Assembly (NCBI GenBank): GCA_902779845.1
Contig: CACZCZ010000022.1
Span: 1-37,943 of the forward strand
Direction of reading: 5' to 3'
From: an uncultured Bacteroidales bacterium
GTDB lineage: Bacteria; Bacteroidota; Bacteroidia; Bacteroidales; Bacteroidaceae
Length of the DNA stretch: 37,943 bases
In this document: positions 31,081 through 37,943 of the stretch, piece by piece
How the letters are laid out: each line of letters opens with the position of its first letter
Numbering within the stretch: the first letter of the stretch is position 1
Program-made: the position numbers and the translations under genes
The notes under the pieces: model-generated
The model's input: the letters and a program-made list of their open reading frames with translations, nothing else
Told to the model about the DNA's origin: nothing
The model's database searches: none

Positions 31081-31896
31081 ATGGTTCTTTCAGAAACCGA
31101 AAATGCGGCCTTGCGCCAGCGATTTGCCCCCGAGGGTTCAACGTTATGGCGCCAGCAGCAACGTATGCTGGAAATGATGGTGTGGCTCGACGACGTCTGC
31201 CGCCGCCATCGCATCCCCTACTGGCTGGGATCTGGTACGTTGTTGGGTGCCGTGCGTCATGGTGGCTTCATTCCGTGGGATGACGATGTTGACATCGAGT
31301 TCCGGCGCGAGGACTATCCCCGCCTGCTCCAGGTGCTATCGCAGGAGACGGCAGGCACCGACTACGCCCTGCAGACCCACGACACCGACCCGGGCTACTT
31401 CTTCACCTATGCCAAGCTGCGCGACCGCCGCAGCCGCCTGCAGGAGCAAACCGGCTACGACCGCATCTTCACCTACCAGGGCATCTACCTCGACCTCTTC
31501 GTGCTGGAACCCATGACCAAGCCCCTGCATTGGCTCTCCAACCGCACCTTCGGCATTATCTATAAGGTGTTGAGGAATCCCGAGTACAACACGCAGCAGC
31601 TGATTCGCAAAACCGACTCGATTTATCGCGTCAACATGCGCTTTGTGTTCCCCCTCCTGCGTCTGCTTTCGCGTCTGTTCAGCCCCCGGCTGCTCACCTA
31701 CTCGCCCGGCATCCCCTTCGAGAGCCAGCGCGACCCAGCTGAGCTTTTTCCCCTTTCCACCGTCGTCTTCGAGGGCCATCGCTTCTCTGCGCCGCACAAT
31801 CCCGAGGCCTATCTGCGCCGGATGTTCGGCAACTGGCAGCGTCTGCCGGACATAGACAAGATCTCCACCCACACAGCAAGATTGGAGTTCACATAA
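31081..31896 (+). CDS. LicD family phosphotransferase
   Basis: 271 residues from ATG 31081. The family signature is clear at residues 46-74: PYWLGSGTLLGAVRHGGF followed by IPWDDDVDIEF, with the metal-binding Asp cluster; DLFVLEPM and a C-terminal PEAYLRRMFGNW...P follow as in other LicD proteins. LicD proteins transfer phosphocholine, or in relatives other phospho-alcohols, from a CDP carrier to surface glycans. The expected activated donor would come from the divergently transcribed LicC-like fusion. No choline kinase or transporter is in the window, so choline itself is not supported as the substituent. Confidence 0.9.
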   Translation: MVLSETENAALRQRFAPEGSTLWRQQQRMLEMMVWLDDVCRRHRIPYWLGSGTLLGAVRHGGFIPWDDDVDIEFRREDYPRLLQVLSQETAGTDYALQTHDTDPGYFFTYAKLRDRRSRLQEQTGYDRIFTYQGIYLDLFVLEPMTKPLHWLSNRTFGIIYKVLRNPEYNTQQLIRKTDSIYRVNMRFVFPLLRLLSRLFSPRLLTYSPGIPFESQRDPAELFPLSTVVFEGHRFSAPHNPEAYLRRMFGNWQRLPDIDKISTHTARLEFT

Positions 31897-31898
31897 CT

Positions 31899-31946
31899 CG
31901 TTATCCCGTTATCCCATTATTCCGTTATTTCGACATTTCGAACATG
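31899..31946 (+). repeat. Six-unit 8-bp repeat between licD and the acyltransferase
   Basis: CGTTATCC, CGTTATCC, CATTATTC, CGTTATTT, CGACATTT, CGAACATG in strict 8-bp register, decaying from left to right. It begins two bases after the licD stop and fills most of the gap. Confidence 0.65.
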
Positions 31947-31980
31947 ATAATTGTAAATTTGAAAATTGTAAAATCATCCA

Positions 31981-33057
31981 ATGAAACAGCGTCTTGAATG
32001 GCTCGACGCCCTGCGCGGCTTTACGATGCTAATGGTGGTCACCAACCACGTTTATGGCTTCGGTTTCGCCACGAACACGAAGTATTCGATGTTCATGTCG
32101 CTGTGCCTGCTGTTCCGCATGCCGCTATTCTTCTTCATCAGCGGCTTCCTCGCCTACAAGGCGTCCTTCAGCTGGAACCTGCGCGACACCGGGCAGCTCA
32201 TCGCCAAGAAGTTCCGTGTGCAGATCATCCCCACCGTCGTCTTCATGACAGCTGAGATAGCTCTCACGGCAAAAGTGTTCTGGGATAAGTTCAACGAGGC
32301 ATGGATGAGTCCTACGAAAGGCGGCTACTGGTTCACCCTCGTCCTCCTCGAGATGTTCATCATCTACTATGCGGTGTGCTTTATAGCTTCGCTTTTATCG
32401 AGAAAAAAACAGCCCGGTTATTCCAACCTTTCACTCGTTAACCTTTCACTTCTCATTCTTTGGGCTTTCGCCCTCTTCGCCTACGCCACCCTCTATATGC
32501 CCTCGTGGTTCTCGTGGTATAAGGACACCTTCTGGCAGGTGACAAGCCTGACCGAGCTGGCGCGCGATTTCCAGTTCTTCCTTCTGGGCAACCTCGTACA
32601 TCGCTACTGGCCACAGGTGCAACGTCTTCTGGACTCGAAATGGTTTGTGCCGTTGCTGATTTTCATCGCTTTCATCGGAGCCGGCGACTACCTGAAGTGG
32701 CATCTGCTGCGGATGCAATGGGCCAATCTTCCGCGCACCTTGGCGATGTACGCCTTGGTGATGCTCATCTTCGCCTTCTTCCGCAACTATGCCGAATGGT
32801 TCACCAAAGAGAAACGCATCGGCAATATGTTCCAATACATCGGTGTACGCACGCTTGACGTCTATCTCATCCATTATTTCTTCCTGCCCAAACTGCCGGA
32901 TGTAGGCGTATGGTTCAAGGCGCATCCGCACAACTTCGTCCTCGAAGGCACCACAGCCATCCTCCTCGCCTTCCTCGTCATTGCCTTCTCCATCCTCACC
33001 AGCCATGTTCTTCGCATCAGCCCCGTACTCAAGAAATGGCTGTTCGGCAGGGAGTGA
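31981..33057 (+). CDS. Acyltransferase family 3 membrane protein
   Basis: 358 residues. It starts RLEWLDALRGFTMLMVVTNHVYGF, the acyltransferase-3 signature (LDxLRG and an early His), followed by FRMPLFFFISGFLAYK and about ten membrane helices; the C-terminal part has IGVRTLDVYLIHYFFLPKLP. Relatives O-acetylate or otherwise acylate LPS, capsule and other glycans in the inner membrane. Its place after licD suggests it modifies the same glycan. The segment NLSLVNLSLLILWAF is coded by the quasi-repeat AACCTTTCACTCGTTAACCTTTCACTTC. Confidence 0.85.
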   Translation: MKQRLEWLDALRGFTMLMVVTNHVYGFGFATNTKYSMFMSLCLLFRMPLFFFISGFLAYKASFSWNLRDTGQLIAKKFRVQIIPTVVFMTAEIALTAKVFWDKFNEAWMSPTKGGYWFTLVLLEMFIIYYAVCFIASLLSRKKQPGYSNLSLVNLSLLILWAFALFAYATLYMPSWFSWYKDTFWQVTSLTELARDFQFFLLGNLVHRYWPQVQRLLDSKWFVPLLIFIAFIGAGDYLKWHLLRMQWANLPRTLAMYALVMLIFAFFRNYAEWFTKEKRIGNMFQYIGVRTLDVYLIHYFFLPKLPDVGVWFKAHPHNFVLEGTTAILLAFLVIAFSILTSHVLRISPVLKKWLFGRE

Positions 33058-33061
33058 AGCA

Positions 33062-33081
33062 GAGTTCCACCCGTGGAACTC
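33062..33081. repeat. Perfect 9-bp palindrome after the acyltransferase gene
   Basis: GAGTTCCAC at 33062-33070 and GTGGAACTC at 33073-33081 with a CC turn, 4 nt after the stop codon. No T-run follows, so a classical terminator is doubtful. GTGGAACT/AGTTCCAC is also the core of the pseudoknot pair at 1561-1643. Confidence 0.6.
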
Positions 33082-33236
33082 GCCATAAGAGCAAGGTCTT
33101 CTCGCCATAAGAGCAAGGTCCTCCGGCCATAAGAGCAAGGACTTCCGGCCATCGCACCAAGCTGCAAACGCCCTCACACCAAGCTGCAAACGCCTTCACA
33201 CCAAGCTGCAAACGCCATCGCACCATGGTCTTCTTT
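33079..33236. repeat. 22-bp tandem array with two unit types
   Basis: Units at 33079-33100, 33101-33122 and 33123-33144 share GCCATAAGAGCAAGG. After a 4-bp offset, units ending at 33170, 33192 and 33214 share CACCAAGCTGCAAACG, and 33215-33236 is a partial unit. There are no unique spacers, so this is not a CRISPR array. Confidence 0.75.
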
Positions 33237-33286
33237 TTTGGGGGGCTCATTCGAGCACTCCAACCCCTGCAGATCATTTACCTACA

Positions 33287-33540
33287 TATTTTGGGGAACC
33301 TTCATCATTTCGGGCCTAAGCAGCTGATCTACAATCAGCAACGTAATTACAAACCTACATAAAACCTACATAGAACATACATGCCAATATGAGTCAAGGC
33401 ATCAAAACGGATGCGCTTACTCCCGAGAGTGTAAGGATGTGGGGGCTATGTAGGTTATATGTAGGTTCCATGTAGGTTGTTTTTGCTACAATCGACTAGA
33501 AACCAACTGCTTAATCGGAAAATGATGAAGGTCCCAAAAT
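33287..33540. repeat. 254-bp near-palindrome between convergent genes
   Basis: Outer arms 33287-33327 (ATTTTGGGGAACCTTCATCA...) and 33501-33540 (...TGATGAAGGTCCCAAAAT) are reverse complements with few mismatches. Inside are three CTACAT-type units at 33353-33383 facing three ATGTAGGTT units at 33447-33478. The centre has a bulged hairpin, GAGTCAAGGCATC (33391-33403) against GATGCGCTTACTC (33410-33422). It lies beyond the ends of the acyltransferase and glycosyltransferase genes and contains no credible ORF. It may be a MITE-like element or a structured bidirectional 3' region. Confidence 0.75.
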
Positions 33541-33562
33541 TCTCTATAATACTGAGAATCCG

Positions 33563-34498
33563 TCAACTCATCAACTTCTTGAGCCATCGGAGGAGTTTAC
33601 CGAGGAGGGTGTAGCGAATGCCCCAGTCGTGTAGGGCGGCAGCAAGGGCTGACTCGATGTACGGGTCAGCATGTGGTTCCTGATACTTGAGAGTGAGTGG
33701 GCGGCTGTAAGGCTCGCGGTCATACTCAAAACGCTGAATCCATCGCGTTGGAATGGGGAATCTTCGAAAATGTGTGCCTGCATCCAGACCGATATTGCGA
33801 ACCAGCGTGCGAGCAGGATAGAGACAGAGGCCGTGAGCACGATGAATGGCGATGCCCCAGCAGATGTCCCAGGGGATCGGGTCGCGATCCAGGTGTTTCA
33901 AGCATGGGAATTTACCTCCATACTCAAGCTCTTCCAAGTCCTGCGGCGTGAGCCCCTGCAGTGCCTCTGCACGCGAAGCATAGTGGTGGAAGTGCTGCTG
34001 CCAGCGGTCGCGCCAAGTGCCCCACCCCCAACCGGCCATGAAAGGTGTGAAGTAGGATGACGAATGAGGGTCTTCGATTCTCGTAAAACCACTCACATGC
34101 ATCACACGGGGATCATCGCGATAGAGGCTGAAGGCATCGTTCATGAACTGCAGGAAATAAGGAGCCGTGACGATGTCGTCCTCCAGGACGATAATGGTCT
34201 CATGTTTGGCGAGCACAGCAGCAATGCCCTCGATGATGTTGCGCTCCAAGTAGAAGTTCACGGGGCGCTCCACAATGGTCATACTCAACAAGGAGTGCGT
34301 GCACGCCACCTCCTCCTCGACCTCGTGCAGCACAGCCCGCACGGCGTTCACCTCGGCCCACGATTTTTCATCCTTTCCACCGTCGGAAAAGACATAGAGG
34401 TCGGTCTGCGCAGCCAGCGTATTGTTCAGCAGGGCTCGCAGTGTCGCGCGGGTGTTGTCAGCGCGATTATAGACGAAGAGGGCTACGGGGCTACTCAT
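33563..34498 (-). CDS. GT2-like glycosyltransferase with EDD motif
   Basis: 311 residues. It begins VALFVYNRADNTRATLRALLNNT, typical of GT-A fold enzymes, then DLYVFSDGG (33-41) and the metal-binding IIVLEDDIVTAPYFLQFMNDA (102-122, EDD at 106-108). GWGWGTWRDRW near 155-165 and WDICWGIAIHRAHGLCLYPARTLVRNIGLD follow, as in Bacteroidota glycosyltransferases resembling the GNT-I group. It should add a sugar to a surface glycan; donor and acceptor are unknown. It is convergent with the acyltransferase across the 254-bp palindrome. The promoter at 34537..34505 predicts a transcript starting about at the ATG. Confidence 0.8.
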   Translation of the reverse strand: MSSPVALFVYNRADNTRATLRALLNNTLAAQTDLYVFSDGGKDEKSWAEVNAVRAVLHEVEEEVACTHSLLSMTIVERPVNFYLERNIIEGIAAVLAKHETIIVLEDDIVTAPYFLQFMNDAFSLYRDDPRVMHVSGFTRIEDPHSSSYFTPFMAGWGWGTWRDRWQQHFHHYASRAEALQGLTPQDLEELEYGGKFPCLKHLDRDPIPWDICWGIAIHRAHGLCLYPARTLVRNIGLDAGTHFRRFPIPTRWIQRFEYDREPYSRPLTLKYQEPHADPYIESALAAALHDWGIRYTLLGKLLRWLKKLMS

Positions 34499-34504
34499 TT
34501 TGCC

Positions 34505-34537
34505 GCAAAAATACTAGGTTCTGTTGAATCCGCCAAA
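34505..34537 (-). promoter_or_regulatory. Promoter giving a nearly leaderless glycosyltransferase mRNA
   Basis: Minus strand: TTTG at 34537..34534, 20-nt spacer, TATTTTTGC at 34513..34505. The expected start is about 34499, within one or two bases of the ATG at 34498. Confidence 0.65.
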
Positions 34538-34650
34538 GGAAACCCCACTTTTTTGTCCAAAGGCTGTTGAAATAACTATGTTCGCGTACGCACGAGAGGA
34601 AGGCAGCCTAAAAAAAACAGCCCACAGGCGCACTTTTTTCTTAAAAAAGC

Positions 34651-34680
34651 TTGCGTGTTCACAACAAATCGTTAACTTTG
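34651..34680 (+). promoter_or_regulatory. Promoter of the large secreted protein
   Basis: TAACTTTG at 34673-34680 is a good -7 element; TTGCG at 34651 is a weak -33. An AT palindrome (CTTTTTTCTTAAAAAAG, 34633-34649) lies directly upstream. The start near 34687 gives a leader of about 250 nt. Confidence 0.55.
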
Positions 34681-34803
34681 TCCCCGCTATGGGTATATTA
34701 TGCCCTTTCAAAAACGAATCATTAACATTCTTTTATTTACTAACTCATTCAATATTAACAAAAAAACAAAATCACTATCATCTACCAAAAAGACAAACGT
34801 GAA

Positions 34804-34923
34804 ATGACAACGCGGCTGGCCTCACCACTCAGACTGGGAGGCTGTGAACGGCTTGCAGCCGCGAAACCCCAAAACCGACTCTACCATGCGCCAACAAGCC
34901 TTCAGCGCATCATAATTAACTAA
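34804..34923 (+). CDS. 39-codon leader ORF with strong RNA hairpin
   Basis: ATG 34804 opens a 39-residue, Arg/Leu-rich frame (MTTRLASPLRLGGCERLAAA...) that stops with TAA at 34921, 13 nt before the next gene. Its early codons overlap a stem CGCGGCTG (34811-34818) with CAGCCGCG (34856-34863), enclosing a second stem GCCTC (34819-34823) with GAGGC (34838-34842). No family is recognised. It could be a regulatory leader peptide, or the ORF could be incidental to a structured 5' RNA. Confidence 0.4.
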   Translation: MTTRLASPLRLGGCERLAAAKPQNRLYHAPTSLQRIIIN

Positions 34924-34936
34924 ATCAAACAAACAA

Positions 34937-37900
34937 ATGCGAAGTTTTACAAGAGTATTTCTCATGGTGTTGCTATGCATGATTGGATTGCAGACAGCGC
35001 AGGCAAAGACCGAAAAGGTACACGCCACCTTTGCGGAGCCCTCCAACACCAACACCACTTGGAATGCTGAGACGAAGACCTTCACATGGTCAACAACGTA
35101 TTACAACCAGCTCAAGAACATTGGTCTGCCTAATGGCGACTTGACTAAGTACAAGAAGTTGGTCGTTGACTGTGATATTAAGTCCGGCAATCAGTTCCGT
35201 ATCTTGTTCTACAAGGGTGGTTCCAACTTGACCCTCTATGCCAGCAATGGTGTAAACGAGTTTATTTTGGCAGACACGCTGAAAGCTATCGCTCCTAATG
35301 ACTACAACGAGTATCTGTTAGCATGCGATGAAATCTGTCTTTCTGGTAACAATTCGGCAGCTCCTGGTGAAGCGGTCATCAATGATGTCTATCTCGAGAC
35401 TTATGATGATGAAGGTGAGAAGGTTTATGCCACCTTTGCGGAACCCAGCAACACCAACACTACTTGGAATGCTGAGACGAAGACCTTCACATGGTCAACA
35501 ACGTATTACAACCAGCTCAGGAACATTGGTCTGCCAAATGGCGACATTACAAAGTACAAGAAGTTGGTCGTTGACTGTGATATTAAGTCCGGCAATCAGT
35601 TCCGTATATTGTTCTACAAGGGCGGTTCCAACTTGACCCTCTATGCCAGCAATGGTGTGAATGAGTTCATTTTGGCCGACACACTGAAAGCTATCGCTCC
35701 TAATGACTACAACGAGTATCTGTTAGCATGCGATGAAATCTGTCTTTCTGGTAACAATGCGGCAGCTCCTGGTGAGGCTGTAATTAACGCAGTCTATCTG
35801 GAGACTTATCCTGAAAACGAATCTGTTGAGATTCCCGACATTGTCTATGAAGAAGACCCGGGCAAGCCCGTAGGCGACTTCGTAGATTTCACTGAAGCAT
35901 TCCCCGCTCTCCAACCGAGAATAGGCTTAGGCCTTGATGGACATCCCATCGTACTTGGCAACGGTGATGTGGTTGTTGGACAGAGAACAAAGGATGTTAT
36001 TGCCGACCTCTCTGCTTACAGCAAGCTCACGATGGTGACATCTCCCAACCTGAAGCTCGTGGTTTACATGAACCATGAGGTGGATGCTCAGCAAAATGCC
36101 GGCGACTATGCTCCTGAAGACGAAGGCAAGTATGTATTCCTGAATGTTCAGGCAGACGAGAACGGTATTATCGAAATTGACCTGACTCAATACGACAAGC
36201 AGGATTTGAACTGCATTTGCTTGCCTTGGGACAATAGCAACAAGGGAACAGTTTGGTATCTGTTGCTGACAAACAAGGAAGAGGAGTCTTCTGACTATAC
36301 TGATTATATCCAGAATGCCGACTTCTCCTCCACCGATGGTTGGACCGCAGTAACATCAACGCAATACAAAGACCTTGGCAACGGATTGATAGGCGAATAT
36401 AATGTGCGCATCTCTCCTGCCACAGTTGATGAAACTCATTTGGCTACCGAGTATTGTCTTGGTTTCGAGTGTCGTTGGAACACAAACTTCGCTTCTTACA
36501 CTCAAACCGTTACGACCCTGCCTGCAGGTTCGTATTCGCTTGTTTATGACGTGGAGAATGTTAATGCTGCAACGACTGCAGCCGATTACGAGAACCGCTT
36601 CACGGTGACCGTAGGCGAAACTGTTTACACCGACAGCTTCACAGAATGGATGAAGGGTAAGAGCGCTTGGACAACTCATGCTATTGTATTCACAGTAGAA
36701 GAGGGCCAGCAAGTTACGATAAGCCTAGGTTATGGTACAGGCTCTAATAACTTTAGCGCAGACAACACTCCTGCCATCTATGTAAGCCATCTGAAATTGG
36801 CTGGCGCCGCTACTGGCGAAGCCCTTATACTTGCAAAGGCTAAGGAAGAAAAGCTCGCAGCTCTCAACGCACTGGTTCCCGGTGAAGGTCTGTTCCAGTA
36901 TGACGCACAGGCTATCAACCTGGCCAAGGAAGCTGTGGTGCTCGCTGAGACCTTGGAGGCTGTGGAGGCTGTGGCTATGCCTACTCCCACCCAGCCCGAT
37001 GCTGAGAAGCAGTACACTCTGCAGCAGAAGGCTTCAGGCTTGTACATGTCGCTCAGCGATGGAGTTAAGCTCGCAGCTAAGGCTTATCCCTTGTCTTGGG
37101 TAGCAACCGAGGGTGGTTGGTATATCAAGAACGAGGACCTCTATGTTGGTCTTGCTGGTTCTGATAACTGGACGATGTCGACAGATGCCGACAAGAAGCT
37201 GGTCATCACTCCTGCTGCTATCGATGTTGAAGGTGTTGTTTATTACACTCTCAGCGAAGTTAAGGGTATGATTGCATCTGATGGTACAGAGGCTGGCTCT
37301 GCTTGCTACACTGACAAGAGTGTCGCAAAGAGCGGCGACAAGGCATACTGGACGATCGCCGAGTATGTTGCTCCCGTGCTGTACTCCGTTTCCATCTCCA
37401 ATGAAATCGAAAACGGTACCGTTGCTGCTGAACCCGCCAGCGCTGAAGCCGGCACGAAGATTCAGCTGACCGCAACTCCCGCTGAGGGCTATCAGCTCAT
37501 CAGCTATGACGTGAGAGGCGTTGAGGTGAACGAGGTAATCCTCGTTGCCGAGGATGGCACCTTCGAGATGCCCGCATTCGACGTTAGTGTCTCCGCTACC
37601 TTCGCCGAGCAACTTGACGTGACGATCTCCGATGAAATAGAGAACGGTACGGTTACCGCTGAGCCCGCAAAGGCCGCTGCTGGCACGAAGGTTCAGTTGA
37701 AGGCGACTCCCGCAGAAGGCTACCGACTCGACAGCTACATGGTGACTTGCAATCATCGCGATGAAGTGATCTTGGTTGCTGAGGATGGTTCCTTCACCAT
37801 GCCCAATGATGACGTGACGGTTTCCGCTACTTTCATTAAGGCTATTTACATCGAGACCGACCTGACGGCTCAGTTCCCGATTGACTGGAATGGCTGGACT

Positions 37901-37943
37901 GGTGCCACAGGCTATGTCGGATGGGCTGCCCCCGAGGTGACCA
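34937..37943 (+). CDS. Large secreted multidomain repeat protein, cut by the right edge
   Basis: At least 1002 residues, open at the window end. A signal peptide (FLMVLLCMIGLQTAQA) is followed by two nearly identical modules of about 135 residues (ATFAEPSNTNTTWNAETK... and LNVNA-free but conserved TKYKKLVVDCDIKSGNQF). Next come a related beta-rich region (FVDFTEAFPALQPRIGLG), a module starting DYIQNADFSSTDGWT that resembles carbohydrate-binding jelly-rolls, a helical stretch (KAKEEKLAALNALVPG), a lectin-like part (YTLQQKASGLYMSLSDG) and two InlB-B/divergent repeats (SISNEIENGTVAAEPASAEAG; TISDEIENGTVTAEPAKAAAG). It looks like a surface glycan-binding or glycan-degrading protein. A catalytic or sorting domain may lie beyond the edge. 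Cargo of the T9SS is plausible but unproven. Confidence 0.8.
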   Translation, partial: MRSFTRVFLMVLLCMIGLQTAQAKTEKVHATFAEPSNTNTTWNAETKTFTWSTTYYNQLKNIGLPNGDLTKYKKLVVDCDIKSGNQFRILFYKGGSNLTLYASNGVNEFILADTLKAIAPNDYNEYLLACDEICLSGNNSAAPGEAVINDVYLETYDDEGEKVYATFAEPSNTNTTWNAETKTFTWSTTYYNQLRNIGLPNGDITKYKKLVVDCDIKSGNQFRILFYKGGSNLTLYASNGVNEFILADTLKAIAPNDYNEYLLACDEICLSGNNAAAPGEAVINAVYLETYPENESVEIPDIVYEEDPGKPVGDFVDFTEAFPALQPRIGLGLDGHPIVLGNGDVVVGQRTKDVIADLSAYSKLTMVTSPNLKLVVYMNHEVDAQQNAGDYAPEDEGKYVFLNVQADENGIIEIDLTQYDKQDLNCICLPWDNSNKGTVWYLLLTNKEEESSDYTDYIQNADFSSTDGWTAVTSTQYKDLGNGLIGEYNVRISPATVDETHLATEYCLGFECRWNTNFASYTQTVTTLPAGSYSLVYDVENVNAATTAADYENRFTVTVGETVYTDSFTEWMKGKSAWTTHAIVFTVEEGQQVTISLGYGTGSNNFSADNTPAIYVSHLKLAGAATGEALILAKAKEEKLAALNALVPGEGLFQYDAQAINLAKEAVVLAETLEAVEAVAMPTPTQPDAEKQYTLQQKASGLYMSLSDGVKLAAKAYPLSWVATEGGWYIKNEDLYVGLAGSDNWTMSTDADKKLVITPAAIDVEGVVYYTLSEVKGMIASDGTEAGSACYTDKSVAKSGDKAYWTIAEYVAPVLYSVSISNEIENGTVAAEPASAEAGTKIQLTATPAEGYQLISYDVRGVEVNEVILVAEDGTFEMPAFDVSVSATFAEQLDVTISDEIENGTVTAEPAKAAAGTKVQLKATPAEGYRLDSYMVTCNHRDEVILVAEDGSFTMPNDDVTVSATFIKAIYIETDLTAQFPIDWNGWTGATGYVGWAAPEVT
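35024..35810 (+). repeat. 405-bp tandem duplication within the secreted protein gene
   Basis: Copy 1 runs 35024-35428 and copy 2 from 35429 to about 35810. The period is 405 bp, exactly 135 codons. The encoded modules differ at about four of 127 positions and most of the DNA is unchanged, so the duplication is recent or kept identical by recombination. Confidence 0.9.

Noticed and set aside
33079-33236. CRISPR array
   Set aside because: The 22-bp units are contiguous with no unique spacers, and no cas gene is nearby.

Overview
The window is chromosomal DNA of a Bacteroidota bacterium, most likely a Prevotellaceae (Prevotella/Segatella type). The evidence is a complete type IX secretion (T9SS) core of the gldKLMN/porKLMN kind with a PorP/SprF-like barrel, a GH30 enzyme with a T9SS C-terminal sorting domain, a BspA-type leucine-rich-repeat protein, an HU-HIG DNA-binding protein beside a VirE-type ATPase, and promoters of the Bacteroidota form TTTG-(about 20 nt)-TAnnTTTG with no Shine-Dalgarno sequences. 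Most of the window looks GC-rich; the first 1.9 kb is visibly AT-richer and may be acquired DNA.

Layout. 1-2035: left-edge gene fragment preceded by two arrays of 10-bp repeats, a truncated-looking LRR protein, a GIY-YIG-like protein, and a promoter with a long leader that can fold into nested stems plus a 12-bp pseudoknot. 2036-4491: divergent VirE-like ATPase and HU/winged-helix protein, separated by 22-bp and 21-bp tandem repeats. 4576-8591: two convergent secreted glycoside hydrolases (GH43-like and GH30). 8700-11101: lipoprotein cyclophilin and an outer-membrane barrel. 11226-20421: tRNA-Gln, then PorP/SprF-like, GldK, GldL, GldM, GldN, a small barrel protein and PriA, all on the plus strand. 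20397-22538: 7TM-HD phosphohydrolase, overlapping priA tail to tail. 22651-28117: gltX, waaA (kdtA), a polysaccharide flippase and a fucosyltransferase-like enzyme, plus strand. 28154-34498: a surface-glycan decoration region with an opine-dehydrogenase-like enzyme translationally coupled to a LicC-like nucleotidyltransferase/PLP-enzyme fusion, a divergent LicD phosphotransferase, a membrane acyltransferase and a GT2-like glycosyltransferase. 34673-37943: a large secreted repeat protein running off the right edge, with a structured leader holding a 39-codon ORF.

The genes fit an envelope theme: the T9SS exports cargo such as the GH30 enzyme, WaaA builds LPS, the flippase and glycosyltransferases build a surface glycan, and the LicC-PLP/opine dehydrogenase/LicD/acyltransferase set would decorate it with a charged or acyl group.

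The strongest unusual signals are (1) the coupled LicC-PLP fusion and opine dehydrogenase facing LicD across a divergent promoter filled with 7-bp repeats; (2) the structured leader at 1561-1746; (3) a 254-bp near-palindrome at 33287-33540; (4) a 37-bp sequence present three times without a mismatch; (5) short-period repeats and palindromes that are repeatedly read through in frame inside genes; (6) a PriA that seems to lack its winged-helix domain. All domain assignments come from reading motifs; no database search was run.
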